From contig CM033747.1 in NCBI GenBank assembly GCA_019671005.1, positions 22,843,188 through 22,907,187 of the forward strand: a stretch of 64,000 nt of DNA. Reading direction: 5' to 3'. The translations under genes and the position numbers were made by a program. Below are positions 9,525 to 21,306 of this stretch, piece by piece. Source of the DNA: Hibiscus mutabilis (Eukaryota > Streptophyta > Magnoliopsida > Malvales > Malvaceae). Position 1 is the stretch's first letter. Each line of letters starts with the position of its first letter. The notes under the pieces were generated by a model that searched no databases, was not told the DNA's origin, and was given only the letters and a program-made list of their open reading frames with translations.

Positions 9525-12160
9525 CTTCCCCATCCGTAACCGACTCCCGAACCCAACAGTTTTTAAATCTCTAGTTTTATGGTGTCCGGCCTACCTAAGT
9601 GGCTGGTGGCGACTCCAATTTTTAATAAAATGCGTTTTTTTAAAAAAAACCCCACAGAATAAACGTTTTATATCCAAAAAATCACAAACACTTCGAAAAT
9701 TCGTTTTTTTTAGCGAAACGGACATTGCTACAGAAGTCTCCCCAGATGACTTGGTTCATCCTCATGATTACCGCGTTGCTACAGAATACTACTCTTTCTC
9801 AATTCTCATTATTTGCTCTGCCCTAAAAAGGGTGGACTTGTTTGACCACTCAGCACAGAAATATCATTCTAAGAATAAAGTTCTAGGTGTGTGTGTGTGT
9901 GTTTAATTATACTTATACTATTGTTCTTTTTTCTTTCCTTCTTTTTTTCTTTTTTTTCTTTTTTTCTTTTTTTCTTTCATGCGTTTATCATTATTTTTGA
10001 GGAAATCAACTCGTCACAGTCCTTTGTCTTGAAGACAACGATGGAGCAAACAACATCACCCCAAGTTACTCAGCATAGTCACAATTTGAAAATATAACCA
10101 TCACTCATGAAGTTAAGGTTTCTTGACTTGGATGGTGTATTGCAACCTTATTGCTTAAGCGGAGTGCCCCAAAATTTCCACACTCTTATCCGAACAAGCC
10201 TATTACCAGGCTTCGAACATATGAGTACTTTTTATTTAATCCACCCTAATATTGTTATTTTCTTTTACTCGACACACATGTGTCCTGTTTTGATTGTTAA
10301 CTCTTTAGTGCATTGAAGATTACGCTTAGAGTTTCAATTTCATGCAACTCTACATGGTTAACATTTGGAGCTTTTTTGTCCTTGAACGTCATCGAAAGAG
10401 TAGTAGTCTTGCTTTGCTGACCAGAGTCTGTTGGGGAGATCACACATCACCGTTATCACAACATCCAACTAATGTCACATCTTGCAATTGATACCTAGTT
10501 TCCTACAACGGCAAGAAAAGATATACATCGATGTGCTTTCAAGAACATTGTATGTTAAGCGAAATAGGTTCTTCATTGGAATGAAAATCAACAAACATGA
10601 CGCATGCCCCTTCACAAAAGATCTTTACCATATGTGGGCCACAGGTAGTAAAGTTGATTCCTTGTATTACTTCAAGAAAGTCTTCTAATGCAGAGACATC
10701 TTTGGTTTTCTTAGCACTATGTAAACCTAACCCCATCCTTGGTTCTCCACTACTGGATCAGTTCTTGTGTTAAGGTCCCATTATTGATCAGCTTCTTGAT
10801 CTCCTCCAGTAAAGGTCTACACTTTCTGGTGGGATGCCCTCATGTGGAATTCATATGTGCTAATCGAGTCGATGCTATGGGCAGATGGATCAGGTGTAAT
10901 CTTCATCGGTCTGGAGCCAGATAGTGACCCTCTACCAAATAAGGCCATATGCCTGAGATAGATACTCCAAACACTTCCAAATTTGCACTCGTCCGAGGAA
11001 TTTTCTTTGATGACTCTGAAGTGTCAGTCTATCTTCTTCTTTTACAGCCACGAGAACCTTGGAGGTGACACCTATTTACTTCTTTGTCTTCATCTGCCTT
11101 CTCTTCAGTTCGGTCCTTAGACTTAGACCCTAATTTTCCTTCTTGGATTACGTAGTCTATCCTCTCTCTAATCGTCATAAGTGTTCAAAAGTACTATTTT
11201 TCTTACCCTTTTTACTCATATTATTGTTAGACTTAGGCTCATATTAGTCGCATAGTTAGCCATTCATGCATTAATCCATGTTTCCTTCAAACGTTGAGCT
11301 TGATTACATAACTTGGTGATTTTTGTGGAAATAGATGCTGCTTTGGTGTGTTTTTGTGTGTGTATGTGCAGGATCACTTGCCAAAGCAATGCCGAGCTAG
11401 TTGTCAGGACAATGCATGAAGGATATGCCGAGCTAGTTGCCAGGGCAATGCATGAAGGAGACGCCGAGCCAGTTGCCATGGCATTTGTCGACAAAGACTA
11501 AAAGCAATATGGATGTCGAAATTCATGACTTTACAAGCCCAAGATGACATGGAGCAAGGCCCAAGCCCAAAGGAATTTGATTGCCATGCAGAGATTAAGG
11601 AAGAGTTAAATTCCAAGAGGATAGGAGAAGTTCTAATAGGAATAAAATTATAATAAAGAATTATATTCTTTAAAGATAATTTAATTCCAACTCAAACTCC
11701 TCCTCAAAGAAGGATTTTGGCCTAGCCCTATAAATATCAAGGAAATTTCGACAACTCCAAGAGAGAGAGCAAGAGGGAAATTTCGGCAAGTCCAAGTAGG
11801 GCAAGAGGAGAGAATTTTCGACAAGCATCAAGGGCAAGGAGGATTTCGACAAGCCTCTTCCTTCATCTTTGTTCGATTGGGTTCATGCTAGGGATTAATT
11901 ATCTTGTGTTTCTTTGGAACCTAGCCATGAACTAAATTTACTTGGCTATGGTTATTGTGTTTTGAGATTGTGAGAAACTATTGGTTTTTGTTTAGGTAAT
12001 AAGAGTTTGCACTTTTCTATTTCAAGGTTTATTCATTCTTGATTCTTATTATTGTTTGCGAGTGAATTGGGAGAGGATCTCGTGATTTCATCCATTTATC
12101 TAATATCGGGAGAGTTAGATTCAAGAAACGAATGAATATGATCTTTATTCAATCCAATGA
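9525..12160 (+). repeat. Left arm of a 2.64-kb inverted repeat
   Basis: This arm is the reverse complement of 13946-16591 with only scattered single-base differences that I noticed (for example near 10155, 10808, 11168, 11716). In order it holds the last 208 bp of an LTR-B (9525-9732), an inverted copy of element A gag and internal DNA (9733-11223), and the 5' half of the Athila LTR (11224-12160) with its TATA box at 11728-11736. Open stretches inside it are mirror copies, not genes. Confidence 0.9.
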
Positions 12161-13153
12161 AATCCCGATGCTTGTGCATTCTGATTGTTCTGGTTTAGAG
12201 CATTGTTGGGATTACTCCATGAAAAATTCGGGTGCTTCTTCCAAGCTGGATTGTATGTATTTGACATCATGTTGTTGCCCCGATTGTAATTCCCCACATA
12301 GAAGCTAGATTCCGGATTCTTGACTTCATGTGTGTTGTTTGGTTTTTGCATGTTCTGGACCATCTTGGTTAAAGCGGCCAATTGTGCCGAAATTGAATCT
12401 GATGATCCTAGTTCATGTATTGTGGCTTGGCGTCTAACTCCTCCTCTTCTAGTAGATGGGAATTGATAGTCATTCTTGGCCAGCCTGTTTAAAATTTGCA
12501 TTGCTTCCTCCGGCGACTTATCTAAGAGTATGCCGTTTGCCGAGGCATCTAGCATCATCCTTGTTGGTGTATTCACGGCGTTGTAAAACATTGTTACTTG
12601 AGTCCACACCGGGAATCCGTGTAGAGGGCATTTGTGTAGAAGTTCTCTATATCGCTCCCAAGCCTCGTACATGGATTCATCATCCGCCCGCTAAAAAAAA
12701 ATGTAATGTCGCTAAGCTTATCGATTAAATTTGTAGGATTAAATCTAGCAAGGAAATCACGACAAAGATCAGTCCAAGATGCTATGGATCCGGCAGAATG
12801 CTATTTAGCCATGCTTTCGCCTATCCCTCATCCTGAATAGGGGGAATAATCGTAATCGTAGGACATCGGGGTAACTCCGTATCTTGAACGAGTTGCAAAT
12901 CTCGAGGAAAGATTTCAGATGTTGTCGTGCATCTTCAGATTCTTTGAGCCGCCAAATTGACCTATTGTGTTGATCATATTAAACATTACGGTTTCAACTC
13001 AAAGTGGTCGGCTTCAATTTCGGGTGCGACAACTCCGGGTTAAGTCCATCAAGATCTTCTTCAAGATAGTCTCGAATAGTTCTGCTTTCGTGCAAGAATC
13101 ACTCCTCCTCCCGCTCGAACATCTTGATTAATATTGCCGTCTTGATTTGCCAT
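12157..13153 (-). pseudogene. gag: Athila-like gag, N-terminal part
   Basis: On the - strand a start MANQDGNINQ lies near 13153. Broken frames then give FELKPVMFNMINTIGQFGG and a VTPDVLRLRLFPYSLRD-like region. The 175-codon open part (12672-12145) contains YEAWERYRELLHKCPLHGF, FYNAVNTPTRMMLDASANG and LLDKSPEEAMQILNRLA, the classic Athila gag core. It ends in an N-rich tail (NYNRGNNMMSN). The reading enters LTR sequence at about 12157 and its proper continuation is on the + strand from 4223. Confidence 0.85.
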
Positions 13154-13345
13154 TGCTTCTCTTATCCTTCGCCTAAGTCTTTGTAAGGTTCGTTCGATTT
13201 ACGGATCAAAGGGATATTACAGTGAAGTCGGTCTTGCCCTCGGTCATATACCAATGCAAAACCAAAGTTTGTTAGCCCTTTGAATTTTAAACAAGAAAAA
13301 TAAAAAGAATGTGCAAGAAAGTAAAAACAAAGTCGCTATTGCCAA

Positions 13346-13363
13346 TCCCCGGCAACGGCGCCA
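13346..13363 (-). other. Primer-binding site, tRNA-Asp type (Athila-like element)
   Basis: The - strand reads tggcgccgttgccgggga, perfectly complementary to the 3' end of plant tRNA-Asp plus CCA. It is preceded by agttttt and the LTR end cacacgcaaca. This is the usual primer of Athila elements and fixes the LTR end at 13370. Confidence 0.92.
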
Positions 13364-13369
13364 AAAACT

Positions 13370-14885
13370 TGTTGCGTGTGATAAGTGCTACGCAATTGTG
13401 CAAGTATACACGTCGCAAGTAATAAAGTGATATGAGTATCGAGTATCGTCTCCACGAGGATTGGTTTGGGCCACTTTGCTTAAGTTACTGACCGTGAAAA
13501 GTAAAAACACAATTAAAGGATTAAAGGAGTTTAACTAATAACTAAACTAGAAAGCAATAAAGTAAAAGAAAAGATGAGATCGATTGAGAGAGATAGGCTA
13601 AGTTATCGTGAGTTGAGGTGTGATAGCCGATTGGATTGTCTTGGTAAAAGAGTGCACGGGCAACTCAGTTGCCGTGGCAACTTGCACGACGGGGTTGCCG
13701 TAGCGACTAATTGATGGTTGCTTGGGCGACTAGTTGGGCAACTACTTGGGCGATCGGGCAGCAACTTCAAGGTTCGGCGGAGCGTTCTTCAATGGTTTCT
13801 TCTTATCCCTAAGTCGAAACTCTAGCTATTTGTGCATGCCTTGATAATACATCCTGCGTGAATCAAGGGTGAACAACAACCAATCTTGCGCTCCTCTTAG
13901 CCGTTGAAATCCTTAACTTATTCCTAAGCGGATTAATCTTCACCATCATTGGATTGAATAAAGATCATATTCATTCGTTTCTTGAATCTAACTCTCCCGA
14001 TATTAGATAAATGGATGAAATCACGAGATCCTCTCCCAATTCACTGCAAAACAATAATAAGAATCAAGAATGAATAAACCTTGAAATAGAAAAGTGCAAA
14101 CTCTTATTACCTAAACAAAAACCAATAGTTTCTCACAATCTCAAAACACAATAACCATAGCCAAGTAAATTTAGTTCATGGCTAGGTTCCAAAGAAACAC
14201 AAGATAATTAATCCCTAGCATGAACCCAATCGAACAAAGATGAAGGAAGAGGCTTGTCGAAATCCTCCTTGCCCTTGATGCTTGTCGAAAATTCTCTCCT
14301 CTTGCCCTACTTGGACTTGCCGAAATTTCCCTCTTGCTCTCTCTCTTGGAGTTGTCGAAATTTCCTTGATATTTATAGGGCTAGGCCAAAGTCCTTCTTT
14401 GAGGAGGAGTTTGAGTTGGAATTAAATTATCTTTAAAGAATATAATTCTTTATTATAATTTTATTCCTATTAGAACTTCTCCTATCCTCTTGGAATTTAA
14501 CTCTTCCTTAATCTCTGCATGGCAATCAAATTCCTTTGGGCTTGGGCCTTGCTCCATGTCATCTTGGGCTTGTAAAGTCATGAATTTCGACATCCATATT
14601 GCTTTTAGTCTTTGTCGACAAATGCCATGGCAACTGGCTCGGCGTCTCCTTCATGCATTGCCCTGGGCAACTAGCTCGGCATATCCTTCATGCATTGTCC
14701 TGACAACTAGCTCGGCATTGCTTTGGCAAGTGATCCTGCACATACACACACAAAAACACACCAAAGCAGCATCTATTTCCACAAAAATCACCAAGTTATG
14801 TAATCAAGCTCAACGTTTGAAGGAAACATGGATTAATGCATGAATGGCTAACTATGCGACTAATATGAGCCTAAGTCTAACAATA
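13370..14885 (-). repeat. Athila-like LTR, intact (5' LTR)
   Basis: About 1516 bp, ending gcaaca next to the PBS. Its start reads tattgttag, probably a decayed TG, directly after target duplication atatg. It contains ctataaata (14370-14378, - strand) as a promoter TATA box and the gacgatactcgatact stretch common near the end of Athila LTRs. The left half of the same sequence is repeated at 3641-4222, the right half at 11224-12160 inverted. Confidence 0.88.
14370..14378 (-). promoter_or_regulatory. TATA box of the Athila-like LTR
   Basis: ctataaata on the - strand sits about 510 bp after the LTR start, in tagccctataaatatcaagg. It is the best core-promoter match in the LTR. A mirror copy is at 11728-11736. 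Confidence 0.5.
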
Positions 14886-14890
14886 ATATG
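14886..14890. other. Target-site duplication atatg, right copy (Athila insertion)
   Basis: Matches 3636-3640 and lies directly outside the intact Athila LTR. Confidence 0.75.
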
Positions 14891-15370
14891 AGTAAAAAGG
14901 GTAAGAAAAATAGTACTTTTGAACACTTATGACAATTAGAGAGAGGATAGACTACGTAATCCAAGAAGGAAAATTAGGGTCTAAGTCTAAGGACCGAACT
15001 GAAGAGAAGGCAGATGAAGACAAAGAAGTAAATAGGTGTCACCTCCAAGGTTCTCGTGGCTGTAAAAGAAGAAGATAGACTGACACTTCAGAGTCATCAA
15101 AGAAAATTCCTCGGACGAGTGCAAATTTGGAAGTGTTTGGAGTATCTATCTCAGGCATATGGCCTTATTTGGTAGAGGGTCACTATCTGGGCTCCAGACC
15201 GATGAAGATTACACCTGATCCATCTGCCCATAGCATCGACTCGATTAGCACATATGAATTCCACATGAGGGCATCCCACCAGAAAGTGTAGACCTTTACT
15301 AGAGGAGATCAAGAAGCTGATCAATAATGGGACCTTAACACAAGAACTGATCCAGTAGTGGAGAACCAAG
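14886..15370 (+). pseudogene. gag: Element A gag, C-terminal part
   Basis: Continuing from 3640, the reading gives SKKGKKNSTFEHLMTIRERIDYVIQ, the end of the capsid region, then a charged linker (KSKDRTEEKADEDKEVN). A decayed CCHC-like knuckle with GHPTRKC and EEIKKLINNGTL follows near 15250-15330. These are the usual last gag features of Tat/Ogre elements. Stops occur in the linker and just after the knuckle. No protease or RT follows, so gag appears to be the only protein domain of this element besides the coiled coil. Confidence 0.72.
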
Positions 15371-16381
15371 GATGGGGTTAGGTTTACATAGTGCTAAGAA
15401 AACCAAAGATGTCTCTGCATTAGAAGACTTTCTTGAAGTAATACAAGGAATCAACTTTACTACCTGTGGCCCACATATGGTAAAGATCTTTTGTGAAGGG
15501 GCATGCGTCATGTTTGTTGATTTTCATTCCAATGAAGAACCTATTTCGCTTAACATACAATGTTCTTGAAAGCACATCGATGTATATCTTTTCTTGCCGT
15601 TGTAGGAAACTAGGTATCAATTGCAAGATGTGACATTAGTTGGATGTTGTGATAACGGTGATGTGTGATCTCCCCAACAGACTCTGGTCAGCAAAGCAAG
15701 ACTACTACTCTTTCGATGACGTTCAAGGACAAAAAAGCTCCAAATGTTAACCATGTAGAGTTGCATGAAATTGAAACTCTAAGCGTAATCTTCAATGCAC
15801 TAAAGAGTTAACAATCAAAACAGGACACATGTGTGTCGAGTAAAAGAAAATAACAATATTAGGGTGGATTAAATAAAAAGTACTCATATGTTCGAAGCCT
15901 GGTAATAGGCTTGTTCGGATAAGAGTGTGGAAATTTTGGGGCACTCCGCTTAAGAAATAAGGTTGCAATACACCATCCAAGTCAAGAAACCTTAACTTCA
16001 TGAGTGATGGTTATATTTTCAAATTGTGACTATGCTGAGTAACTTGGGGTGATGTTGTTTGCTCCATCGTTGTCTTCAAGACAAAGGACTGTGACGAGTT
16101 GATTTCCTCAAAAATAATGATAAACGCATGAAAGAAAAAAAGAAAAAAAGAAAAAAAGAAAAAAAAGAAAAAAAGAAGGAAAGAAAAAAGAACAATAGTA
16201 TAAGTATAATTAAACACACACACACACCTAGAACTTTATTCTTAGAATGATATTTCTGTGCTGAGTGGTCAAACAAGTCCACCCTTTTTAGGGCAGAGCA
16301 AATAATGAGAATTGAGAAAGAGTAGTATTCTGTAGCAACGCGGTAATCATGAGGATGAACCAAGTCATCTGGGGAGACTTC
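15371..16381 (+). other. Element A internal DNA after gag, no gene
   Basis: Only short shadow frames are open. The stretch aligns in part with element C (54440-55250, opposite strand), including gtagcaaagttgattcc on one strand and a common aatatcattctaagaataaa phrase. It holds a polypurine run (16130-16195) and a short ac repeat (16212-16226). It ends at 16381 with acttc, the target duplication of element B. Confidence 0.6.
16377..16381. other. Target-site duplication of element B (acttc, inverted partner of gaagt)
   Basis: acttc borders the LTR-B end at 16382. Its reverse complement gaagt borders the other LTR-B at 32155-32159. Flanking A sequence on the two sides joins into a continuous match to element C at 54360-54430, so these are the two copies of one duplication, separated by an inversion. 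Confidence 0.75.
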
Positions 16382-17589
16382 TGTAGCAATGTCCGTTTCG
16401 CTAAAAAAAACGAATTTTCGAAGTGTTTGTGATTTTTTGGATATAAAACGTTTATTCTGTGGGGTTTTTTTTTTAAAAAAACGCATTTTATTAAAAATTG
16501 GAGTCGCCACCAGCCACTTAGGTAGGCCGGACACCATAAAACTAGAGATTTAAAAACTGTTGGGTTCGGGAGTCGGTTACGGATGGGGAAGGATTAACAC
16601 CCCCACACCGCCCAAAATTGGTACTTTAATAATTACCGCTTTATTAATATTAGACTTTCCGGATTAAAGTGACGATTAGTTTAAAATTCGGTTATAATTA
16701 CGAATAAATTTTAAAGGCCCCGTTATCCGAGAGTAAACGCCCAACCACTATCACTACGCCTGATACTGGCCCCTTTAAGCTCGGATAAAAGGGCACCACA
16801 TTGACAATTTATATATCTGTTATGCAACCTAAAACATGGCGAATATAAATACAATGCGATAAAATATAAATAAATACTAACATAATAAAATACTAATCTA
16901 ACATAAATAAAATACTAATCTAAAACATACATACATAAATATTAATCTAACTCATAAATAAAAACAAATCTAACATAAATAAAATATTAATATAAAACAT
17001 AAATTTAAAACATAATAAATATTAATATAAAGCATAAATAAACATACAAAGTAAAAAAGAACACAATTTTAAATTAACTAATACTTCATTAAATTATAAA
17101 AATTACAACACAAATAAAAAGGGAAGAAAATATACCTAACTAGGAGCTCGAATGACGAACCCCAACTGAACCCCACCGGGATCTACCACGCCCTCTCCAA
17201 AATTATTAACTAGATCGGACCTAAAATAGGACCCCGATCGAATGTTGGATCGAACCAACTGGGGCTGAGGGCACTGCCCCCAACCCCGGCCAGCCGCATG
17301 CTCCCAATTGGGGAGCCAATTGCCTTGCCATTTTATGGTAATTTTGGCATGCAATTGTGTAATTTTTTTGGGCGCGTCCCAATTGCCCCTGCCCTATGCC
17401 TTTATATAGGCAATTGGGGTGGGTTAAGGGTGACGTGGAGCACCCTGCTCGACATAATATTTTCCTTTTTTTTAATAATATATTTTATTATTTTTATTTT
17501 TTTTGATTTTTCATTAATTTTATATTAATAATATTATTATTAAAATAATACTAATAACACTAAAACCCGGTCAAAAATGAGTGATTACA
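16382..17589 (-). repeat. Element B 3' LTR (Tat/Ogre-like)
   Basis: About 1208 bp, with ends tgtaatcactc (17589, start on - strand) and ggacattgctaca (16382). It is roughly 97 percent identical by eye to 32160-33346, with an 8-bp indel near 17293. It is a 3' LTR because a polypurine tract, not a PBS, adjoins it. The promoter TATA box tatataaa is at 17401-17408 on the - strand, amid several caattg motifs. A TA-rich block fills 16840-17100. Confidence 0.88.
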
Positions 17590-17604
17590 GTTGCCCCTCT
17601 TTGC
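17590..17604 (-). other. Polypurine tract of element B
   Basis: The - strand reads gcaaagaggggcaac directly before the LTR start tgtaatcac. The same tract precedes A's 3' LTR (29316-29330), and a variant precedes C's (53112-53126). It primes plus-strand DNA synthesis. Confidence 0.85.
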
Positions 17605-17993
17605 TTGTTCTTGTGAAACGAGGACAAAGCAAAGATCAAAAGCACTCATTTTTGACCTATTTTCTCGTCTTTGCCTTCGGAATCACGTGTTCTTCTGGAA
17701 CTCTCCGCTCTTCCTTAGCTGAATCTTCAAGCTTGTAAGTTCTTCCTATATAGAACTTCTTCACCTTCTGATCTTGGAACTATAGGTTCTTCCTATATGG
17801 AACCCTTCACTGTGAAGCCTCAAGTTATGAGTCCCTCCTATATAAAACTTTTCACTCTAAGACGGTAAAGCTTGGAGTCCTTCCTATATAGAACTCTTCT
17901 CCTTCAACGCTGGTTTCTCCTATATAAAACCTTCTGCGTCACTGACGGATTCTTTCGACTGAGAGTTCTTCCTATATAGAACTTTTAGTCTTC
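17605..17993 (-). repeat. End of element B 3' hairpin array
   Basis: On the - strand six copies of the hairpin motif ttctatataggaaga occur with flanking complementary arms (near 17733, 17785, 17833, 17880, 17915, 17965). They continue in register the array at 40490-41070, from which they are separated by the inversion junction at 17993/17994. Confidence 0.8.
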
Positions 17994-19146
17994 AAAAATG
18001 AGGAAAGAAGAGTTAGAGATGAATCTAACTTTGGCTTAGGTGGACTTTCATTAGATATAAAACTCATTAAAGGAAGTGGGGAAGAAAGATCCTCTTAAAG
18101 GAGGCTTCACCCGCTTTAGGGTTACAAAACCCTAGCTTTCTCGCCTATTTAAAGGAGACTTGGGCCTCAAACAAAGAGAGCTCGATCACTAACAACAACC
18201 CTTAGTTTTCAGCTATCGGAGAACCATCAGAGTTGAAGTTCTAGATGAGTCTCTACACGACAGAAGCCATCAAGAGAGGCTAAAAGAGTACGAGACCTGC
18301 AGCACAGTTAGAAGGTTTAGAGGAAGATCATCGAGGACTCTTGACCTTTTTCTATCTCTTTCTTGATAATCTTCTATGTTTTTAATTCTTTTTACTATGG
18401 ATGTTTTAGGCTCATACATGAGCTAAATACTTTTAGTTGGGTTTATTGATTTTTAGGATATTATATTTTGAATACTTTGTGTAAATTATATAGTTTTTCC
18501 TTTATCTATTCTATTCATTGTTCTTCATGCGTAGTTACTGTAAGAGCTATTGAGAGAGGATTTTTAACTATTGATCTATGGCTTAATATCGAGAGAGTTA
18601 GGTTAAACAAAAGTGAATAGTGAGGCTAAGCTATTAACTTAGTTTAATCCAACTTAGACATAAGTTTAGGGTTTTAACGACTAATAAGGGAAACTTGAAT
18701 AGATAATAGAGTTGTTAGGGTTCATGCAGACATGTATTATCTTAGCTTCATTGTTATCAACTTCTAGGCATTGAGAAAGCCAGAAGTTCATTAGAAAACC
18801 TTGTCGAGTAGATAAAGATTCTAATTGGTTTACACAGACATGCATTTCCAGTCTCTATAGCATTCAAATAAGTAATCAGGCATAATCCCTAGACAATAAA
18901 CCCAACTTCCATAATCATCTTAATATTTGCTTCAGCGTCTACTTGTCTTGATCATTGCTAATTTACTTTACCTGCATTTAGTCTTGATAATCACCATCAA
19001 ACTAAATACTTGCTCAACCATTCTTAAGTACGATCACTTCGTATTTATTAATGCAATCCTCGTGTGGGACACTCTACTTCATCAATTTATTACTTGATCG
19101 ATGAGTATACTTTCTCTTAATTGCACATACTATCTCATAAGCATCA
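17994..19146 (+). repeat. Solo or partial Athila-like LTR (family 2)
   Basis: The block resembles the Athila-1 LTR in layout, not in close sequence: a TATA-like tatttaaagg (18149), untranslated text, a repeated gagagaggatttttaact / atatcgagagagttag phrase, then gatcgatgagtatac and an end near gcatca (19146). No PBS or gag follows, so it is a solo or truncated LTR. Its left edge coincides with the inversion junction, and its true start is uncertain. Confidence 0.55.
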
Positions 19147-21306
19147 CGAGCAGCCAGTCACATAGTGAAGGATTGCCCAATCACAGATGACGCTACTTTA
19201 GTTTAGTCTCAAAGGTTGACTCCTTCTCGGCATGGTCAGAGTTTTGCTAGAGACGGTGCTAGGGCAACATCTGGATATTAGGATGAAGGTACTGTGAGAT
19301 CTACCATCACATTCAACGCTGAGCTATTGCCAAACAGTCTGCCATTCAAGCCCGAGATGACAAGTTTACCACGGATGATATGTCAGGTACCTATGTTTCG
19401 TTTTGGTTTTAGTTGTTGCATTGTTGGAAAATAGATTTCTCATTTATACAATAGTATTGATTCTCGTAGAATAAGTGTTTTTGTAAGATCTAGAGGGTGA
19501 TGTCGGATTAATTAATTTGTTAGATTAGTAAGTGTTAACAGGTAAGATTTTCATCGTGGATAGTAAGTAGGGATTAAGAGTGACTGTCCTTGTGGGTTTG
19601 TTAAAATCATTCTCTTCTTGTTGATATTACCTTGTGTTTGGTTTGGTTATTTGGGCACGATACATGCCTTGGTTTTTGAGCAAAAGTCTCGAAGCTTCAT
19701 GGTTCTAAGTGAACCCATTTGTTGGTAATGGGCACGAGGGACCATTACCTCTCTAGCATGGTTGATATGTTTTTGTGATGTTAATTCAAGAGTAATTTTG
19801 TAAGTTTTGAGGCATTCCTAACCCACACAATGGATATGAGGGTTGAGAGTCAAAAGCTTTAGAGCTTGCGGAAGATTAAGAGGTTGTTGGAGTATCCTTC
19901 GAGAAATGAGAAGGCTTACCTCTTGATTGTGGGTTAAAACCCATGATAGAGGTAATGTCAAGTACAATGTTAGTGTTCATCACCTTGTAGTATGGCACCG
20001 ACCAAACTTCTTGAGTGGGAACTTATTTGTGAAAGTGAGTCAATACGAGTGTTGTCGCCAAGTGGTTCATCTTGGGACATGCCTATGTTGTTATTTAGTA
20101 TGGTATGGTGAAAGAGTGTTGGCGTTGCATATTGTGAGCCAGCGAGTATCAATAGAGGAGTATTAGCCATCCCTTAAGGTCGATGACCTTGCAATTAGTT
20201 GACGAGTTTTGAGGTTTTTGCATGACAATTTAAAGTTCGAGTATTGTAATCTGAAGGTTAAATGGAAGTAGTGATAAAGATTTTGTTCGACATAGTGGTT
20301 GGACTCTAAGGATAAGTCATAGATAATTCAAATTCATGAGTGTGTCAATATATTCATGGGCTTGATGTATTGAATGGTTGTTCAACCATATTTTTAAGAT
20401 GGATTGTCTACATGTATGGTTAAACAGTGTGAATATTGTCAGAGTAGTGCAGCAAAAGTGTGGTTTATCGGCTATAGTTATGTTGAACTGTGATTCTTGT
20501 GTTACAATAGATCTTGTTGGAGGAACCCTTTGAAATTTTTGAGGCCTTGCTAGAGTTCAGCATAACTGTTCGTTGGAATTAAGTGGTTGGTTTGGAAAAG
20601 AATATTCAAACCTTCGAGGATAGTTGGGTTAGTTTTGATCAATAGTAGAGTTTGTAAACGGCAACGGTTTACTTTTGAAATCAAAATGGCTCGATTATTG
20701 GAGTGGCATGATTTTGAGTTAGCTTTCGTTTGAGATGGGGCAAGTTCAAGTAAAGTGGGATGCTAAGTTCGTCTTGGTTAGCCAAGTCAGGGAGGAAGGG
20801 TTGTTAGTTCAAGGTAGATCGATGGCAGAGTTTGATTGTTAGAGTTTTGCATGTTCTCAAAACGTTTAGTCATTGTGTTAATAATAGACAAATAAGAGTT
20901 CCTAGTAGTATATCTTGAAGATGTGTCACTCTCCAGACATAGACGAGATTTGAGTTCAAGGGTTTTGAACCACGGATGATGGTAGAGAGGTTTGTAATCC
21001 GAGATGAAACTCATCTGAAGTGAGTTCTTTGGATTGATGCTTAGACAGTATCATTTGGGTTCATCATATATTCTTTTGTTTTAGGGTTCGATGCGAGTGT
21101 TGTTTGTTTGTGGGGATTAAGTCGTTAGGGATTAGTGAGAGGTGTTGAGGAGCCCAGTGTTATGAGCTTTGGCTAAGGAAGTTTGTAGAGGAATTTCAGA
21201 ACCAAGGTGAATGTATGTGAGTTGGTAAATGGTTGGATTTGAGATTGTTGCATCTCCTCTCTTTATTTAAATTTCGAGGACAAAATTTCTTTTTAGGAGG
21301 GGAGAG
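19147..21306 (+). mobile_element. Tekay-like relic T1, internal region
   Basis: I could not recover retroviral protein motifs in any frame. The segment aligns over most of its length with 41620-43657 of relic T2. Shared phrases include ctccttctcggcatggtcagag / attccttcttggcatagtcagag, ggtgctagggca, and the 3' stretch before the LTR (tttaaatttcgaggacaaaa). It ends in a polypurine tract (about 21293-21306) and an LTR. It may be the noncoding body of a non-autonomous family, or pol decayed past recognition. Confidence 0.6.

Larger units (their letters stand above)
3641..14885. mobile_element. Athila-like Ty3/gypsy element, internally inverted and duplicated
   Basis: The outer LTR parts (3641-4222 and 13370-14885) are direct repeats read on the - strand, and the tRNA-Asp PBS and gag N-terminus are also on the - strand. 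The gag C-terminus and pol are on the + strand. The phrase catca is shared by the LTR and gag at both switch points (4218-4222 and about 12156-12160), so the simplest reading is an internal inversion of 4222-12160. An extra inverted copy of LTR, host gag and LTR-B sequence (9525-12160) shows a duplication was also involved. Confidence 0.8.
13946..16591 (-). repeat. Right arm of the 2.64-kb inverted repeat
   Basis: This arm is the parental arrangement: the 5' part of the Athila LTR, then element A gag and internal DNA (14886-16381), then the end of LTR-B. All three parts continue naturally on their outer sides, unlike in the left arm, so the left arm is inferred to be the derived copy. Confidence 0.88.

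Noticed and set aside
11264..14843. Matching open frames in the two arms (for example SKSSLPLMLVENSLL)
   Set aside because: They lie in Athila LTR sequence and occur twice only because of the inverted duplication. No homology or conservation supports coding.
16331..16350. A second possible LTR end (tgtagcaacgcgg) 50 bp before LTR-B
   Set aside because: It resembles tgtagcaatgtcc, but flanking sequence continues as element A internal DNA with no LTR behind it.
15151..16537. Short frames between A gag and LTR-B (for example MGLGLHSAKKTKDVSALEDF)
   Set aside because: They have mirror copies at 9891-10924 due to the inverted repeat. They are open only over 60-75 codons and no domain is recognised. 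Counted as element A internal DNA.
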